DNA of 12,500 nt, taken from contig NC_006685.1 of the NCBI RefSeq assembly GCF_000091045.1, positions 55,001 to 67,500 of the forward strand, written 5' to 3'. The stretch's first letter is position 1, and every line of letters begins with the position of its first letter. A program made the translations under genes and the position numbers. This document shows, piece by piece, positions 7,294-12,500 of the stretch. Source of the DNA: Cryptococcus deneoformans JEC21 (taxonomy: Eukaryota; Basidiomycota; Tremellomycetes; Tremellales; Cryptococcaceae). The notes under the pieces are model-generated. The model had not been told where the DNA came from, did not search any database, and was given only the letters and a program-made list of their open reading frames with translations.

Positions 7294-7757
7294 ATGGGTT
7301 AAAGTTTTTATATCTGCTCTGCTAGTGAAGAATCCCGATTTGTGGTTGACTGTTCAGGACAAAGAAATATTTGAGAACCTTGACCTTTTATACATATCCT
7401 ATTTGACGTGAATCGGTCATTGTCAGGTGTCAATGGCGGCGAGTGGTCGTCATTTGTTTGGTCCCGTCGTCGCCGACCCCGGCAAGGTGGTTACCGGTAA
7501 TCTGCTCGAATAAAAAAATGTACCATCATGTAGGCTCGACACAAGTCTCGCGGGGGACCGGCGGGCCTACCACGCATCATGCATGACTGCATACACTGCT
7601 ACAAGATACACGACAGCTTGGTCTATATATATATAGAAATGCATGTGACATTCGATAAGATTATGAACCAGCACTAGGCATAACTTATCAATCCTTTTCC
7701 AAAAATCCAAATTACACGACATAAAAAGTATCATCTATTACACCCTTTCTACCACAT
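7294..7757. promoter_or_regulatory. HMG-CoA lyase promoter region and CTP synthase 3' flank
   Basis: This 464-bp spacer lies between two tandem minus-strand genes. It holds a 16-bp perfect AT palindrome (7622-7637), a TTACCGGTAA palindrome near 7490-7500 and a GC-rich patch around 7550-7570. I see no gene. Confidence 0.4.
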
Positions 7758-10189
<2,432 letters not shown>

Positions 10190-10943
10190 CGTGTCTATAG
10201 CCTAGCTCCGAAGCCTGAAAGAAGTCGTAGATGAAAGATGTAAAGAGTTTCGGTTTTTTTTTTGTGGTGGTCGGTATCCCGGTATATCGATGTCTGTCTA
10301 TCTGAGCGTGTCTAGTGGACGTGCCGGAGATAGTTTGGACTTGACGATTTATATTGGAAGAAGTGTAAAAAAACCAAAGAATTGATGGCTCGCGTCGCAA
10401 AATATTCAAGTTTTCCATGCCGGCGCGGACATGGCCGCCGGCATCAAATTTGTCTCGGCTCTTCCGCTAAAACGCCCGCGTATCGAAATGGTTACTGCTC
10501 GATGTTATGGGTGGACGATCACTATGACATCGTAGAGGACATTTGCAGCTGGTGGGATATATGTCGACATAGAATGAGTGCACGCGCTATCATGATATTC
10601 CATTTCAAAAAATAAAATAAAAAAGAACACGAGATTAATGTTAGGTTGAAAAATATTATGCAGGATTCAATAATATGCTTCAAGATTAGTTTTGCTTTCA
10701 TGCAAACAGCTCACTACTGTACTGTATACTCTCATCCAAAACATCCAATAATCTGTGATCAAACATCTATCACTCCACTAATTCGGCGTTCATTCCGCGG
10801 ATAACTTCCCCTCCTCTCTGGGCAACCATCAGCTCATCAACTCCATCTGATAAGGTCCTCCTCCTCCAACTGATTAACTTGTATTGCACTCCAAAACCAA
10901 TCCCCACCCTAGTCCTTCATGTTACTGATGCTTGGTAGGTGAT
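10190..10943. promoter_or_regulatory. CTP synthase promoter region and ERV14 3' flank
   Basis: This 754-bp spacer separates two minus-strand genes. On the CTP synthase side there is a 10-T run (10254-10263, A-rich on the coding strand) and a GC-rich inverted repeat at 10417-10444, about 230-255 bp upstream of the ATG. The rest, nearer ERV14, is AT-rich and holds nothing I recognise. Confidence 0.45.
10417..10444. repeat. Inverted repeat ATGCCGGCG / CGCCGGCAT, 10-nt spacer
   Basis: Two perfect 9-bp arms (10417-10425 and 10436-10444) flank 10 nt. The arms contain CGG/CCG triplets like the half-sites of fungal Zn(II)2Cys6 factors. It stands out as GC-rich in an AT-rich spacer upstream of CTP synthase. 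Confidence 0.5.
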
Positions 10944-11879
10944 TTAGTCGCTTTCGGAGATCAAAGCAAGGATCATGCTAATAAGCCCAATTTAGTCAAC
11001 CGTCCAGGAGCGCGACAAGGGATGCCTGTCAGTAGACGTACCGGTAGAGATAGTAGAAGAAGGAAATAAGGTAGAAACCGAGCTTGATGAAGCTTTCCTT
11101 TTTGTGACCAGAAAGAGTTCTGAAGATTTCTGTGGCGTCGTACATGTGATTCTTGCTCATAATCCTGTGATTGAATCATCTGGTCAGCATCTCTTGTTTC
11201 TGTTCACATAAATGGGAAGTAATAGAAAAGAGGAGTGGAGATATGCGTACTTGTTGACGTTGTATGCGACTAATGGAGCGTTGAGGAGGAAAGCGAGCCA
11301 TTGTCCGGAAAGAAGGAAACAGAGGGTAAGGAAAGCGTGGGCAATCATTTCAGGAAGGACGAACTAAAAGGTCGTGTTAGTTAAGGCAGGATGGACGTTC
11401 TCAAGATGCTAGAAGACGCACTTGGTTGAGCTTGTTGCAAAGGTCGATAGGATTGATGTAGTCTGTGGACGGATGTCAGAACCTCACACCTTCGCACCGC
11501 ATGCAGCACTCTAGCAACGTGGCAAAGCCGAGCCTGATATTACATGTGCCCTGATTCATTGACTTACCGCACTCAAGATCAGAGAACATGATGATCTGCA
11601 CATGAACGAAACAAGATTGACATTAGCATAGTTACAATGATGTCACAAATCAAGAGTGAAACACTCACAAAGAACACCATGGTGAACAAGAGCACAGCGG
11701 CCATAAGGACCGCGAAGAGGAAAAGCCAGCCTGTTTGATGTGCATGTCGAGACATAAATGTGATGCGGATTAGTCACGAGACGTGAGCCGGAGCGGGACC
11801 AGGGGCGATAACAGTCAGCTCTCCGACTTTTCCGCTTGCTGTACTCCTTGCCAGATTGAGACTGACCTTCACCACCCAT
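10944..11879 (-). CDS. ERV14: Erv14/cornichon ER cargo receptor
   Basis: Cornichon proteins are small ER membrane receptors that load transmembrane cargo into COPII vesicles. Exons 11879-11867, 11730-11669, 11595-11568, 11462-11422, 11363-11251, 11164-11042 and 10977-10944 total 414 nt and 137 residues; yeast Erv14 has 138. Recognised blocks are [84 protein letters not shown] and [20 protein letters not shown] at residues 99-103 is the COPII-binding motif known from yeast. Membrane segments lie at about 6-27, about 55-77 and about 112-130. The first coding exon is only 13 nt (MGGE plus one base), followed by a 136-nt intron. Other introns are 73, 105, 58, 86 and 64 nt. It is divergent from NOP16, with 281 bp between start codons. 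Confidence 0.96.
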
Positions 11880-12160
11880 CTTGTCTGTGTACAAGTCTAG
11901 TCTGTTGAGGTTGTAAAGGTTTTGAGTAAGGGTATAGTGTATGTGAATGCTGAAGATGGATGAGATTGAGATGAAAGAGGGGGACGGAATGAATGGGAGC
12001 GGATTTGGAAACACATGCTGTTTTGGCGTCTCAATATTGGTTACGTAATTGGACAGAAAAAGCTTTTTCCGTCATCGCTGAAATTTCTGTAACAACGACA
12101 ACTTTTTGTTTTTTAATTTTCAAACAATAAAACAGCTCACATAAGCATACACTATCCACC
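11880..12160. promoter_or_regulatory. Divergent promoter of ERV14 and NOP16
   Basis: The 281-bp region holds ATTGG (inverted CCAAT) at 12036-12040, the bZIP-type palindrome TTACGTAA at 12041-12048 and a second ATTGG at 12048-12052. A 14-bp palindrome GAAAAAGCTTTTTC lies at 12056-12069, GTCATCGC (reverse of a near-PAC box) at 12071-12078 and TGAAATTT at 12079-12086. PAC and A/T-rich RRPE boxes mark ribosome-biogenesis genes in yeasts, which fits NOP16. Binding is inferred. Confidence 0.5.
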
Positions 12161-12500
12161 ATGGCCAACCCACGACAGAGAAACAAGGCAAAGTCATCCA
12201 GGACTCAAAAACCCAGCTTGAACGCAAAGAGAAGGATGCACCAGAAGCTCAGGAAGGCGCCTCCTCTCAAGGGTCCCGAGGTGTTACAGGAAAAATGGGA
12301 CAAGAAGAAGACCGTCTTCCAAAAGTACGTCTTCCCTGTATCCGTCAAAGCTGCCTGAATCACACTACTTATTCGCCTTCATCCGCACAGCTACGCCGCC
12401 CTCGGTCTTCTCCCATCTATCCCCGTCTCTAAGGGCGCTTCCACCTCTCGATCTCAGCGTGTCAAGCTCCCCGAAGTACCAGCCGAGGCTGAAGCCCAGA
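12161..12500 (+). CDS. NOP16: Nop16-like ribosome biogenesis factor (5' part)
   Basis: Nop16 is a nucleolar component of the 66S pre-ribosome needed for 60S subunit maturation. Exon 1 is 12161-12324; the 66-nt intron 12325-12390 has GTACGT and CACAG ends; exon 2 runs from 12391 past the window edge. About 91 residues are visible. The very basic start MANPRQRNKAKSSRTQKPS, the block GPEVLQEKWDKKKTV and NYAALGLLPSIP across the splice junction match the Nop16 N-terminus (WDK-x-x-T-x-x-x-NYAALGL). The ATG sits in the strong context CCACCATGG. The C-terminal part is outside the window. Confidence 0.9.

Overview
The window is nuclear DNA of a basidiomycete fungus, most likely a Cryptococcus or a close tremellomycete. 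The genes are dense and cut by many short introns, mostly 46-160 nt. These have GTNNGT donors, CTGAC/CTGAT-type branch points shortly before the acceptor, and YAG acceptors. The proteins read best as fungal orthologues once these introns are removed. All assignments come from reading the sequence and recalling protein families; no search was run.

Layout, left to right: (1) 132-443 (-), a small unrecognised membrane protein. (2) 695-2215 (-), five exons, the WD40 protein Swd2/WDR82 of the COMPASS histone H3K4 methyltransferase. (3) 2216-3088, an 870-bp gap with no recognised gene but with weak open frames on both strands. (4) 3089-3985 (-), eight exons, a HINT/HIT nucleotide hydrolase ending in Ser-Arg-Leu. 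(5) 4405-5418 (+), four exons, a class I SAM methyltransferase of the trans-aconitate methyltransferase type, divergent from the HIT gene. (6) 5480-7293 (-), five exons, HMG-CoA lyase, tail-to-tail with the methyltransferase 61 bp away. (7) 7758-10189 (-), nine exons, CTP synthase. (8) 10944-11879 (-), seven exons, the Erv14/cornichon cargo receptor. (9) 12161 to the right edge (+), the start of ribosome-biogenesis factor Nop16, divergent from ERV14.

The genes form no pathway or cluster; this is a housekeeping neighbourhood covering chromatin, nucleotide metabolism, leucine catabolism, secretion and ribosome assembly. I see no transposon, tRNA, rRNA, CRISPR array or prophage.

The most interesting content is in the splicing. 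HMG-CoA lyase carries a 6-nt microexon (5868-5873) that supplies one of its two metal-binding histidines. The HIT gene has 13-nt and 11-nt microexons, and the 11-nt one sets the frame for a possible peroxisomal targeting tail. Two neighbouring genes each need a GC-AG intron to give a conserved protein.
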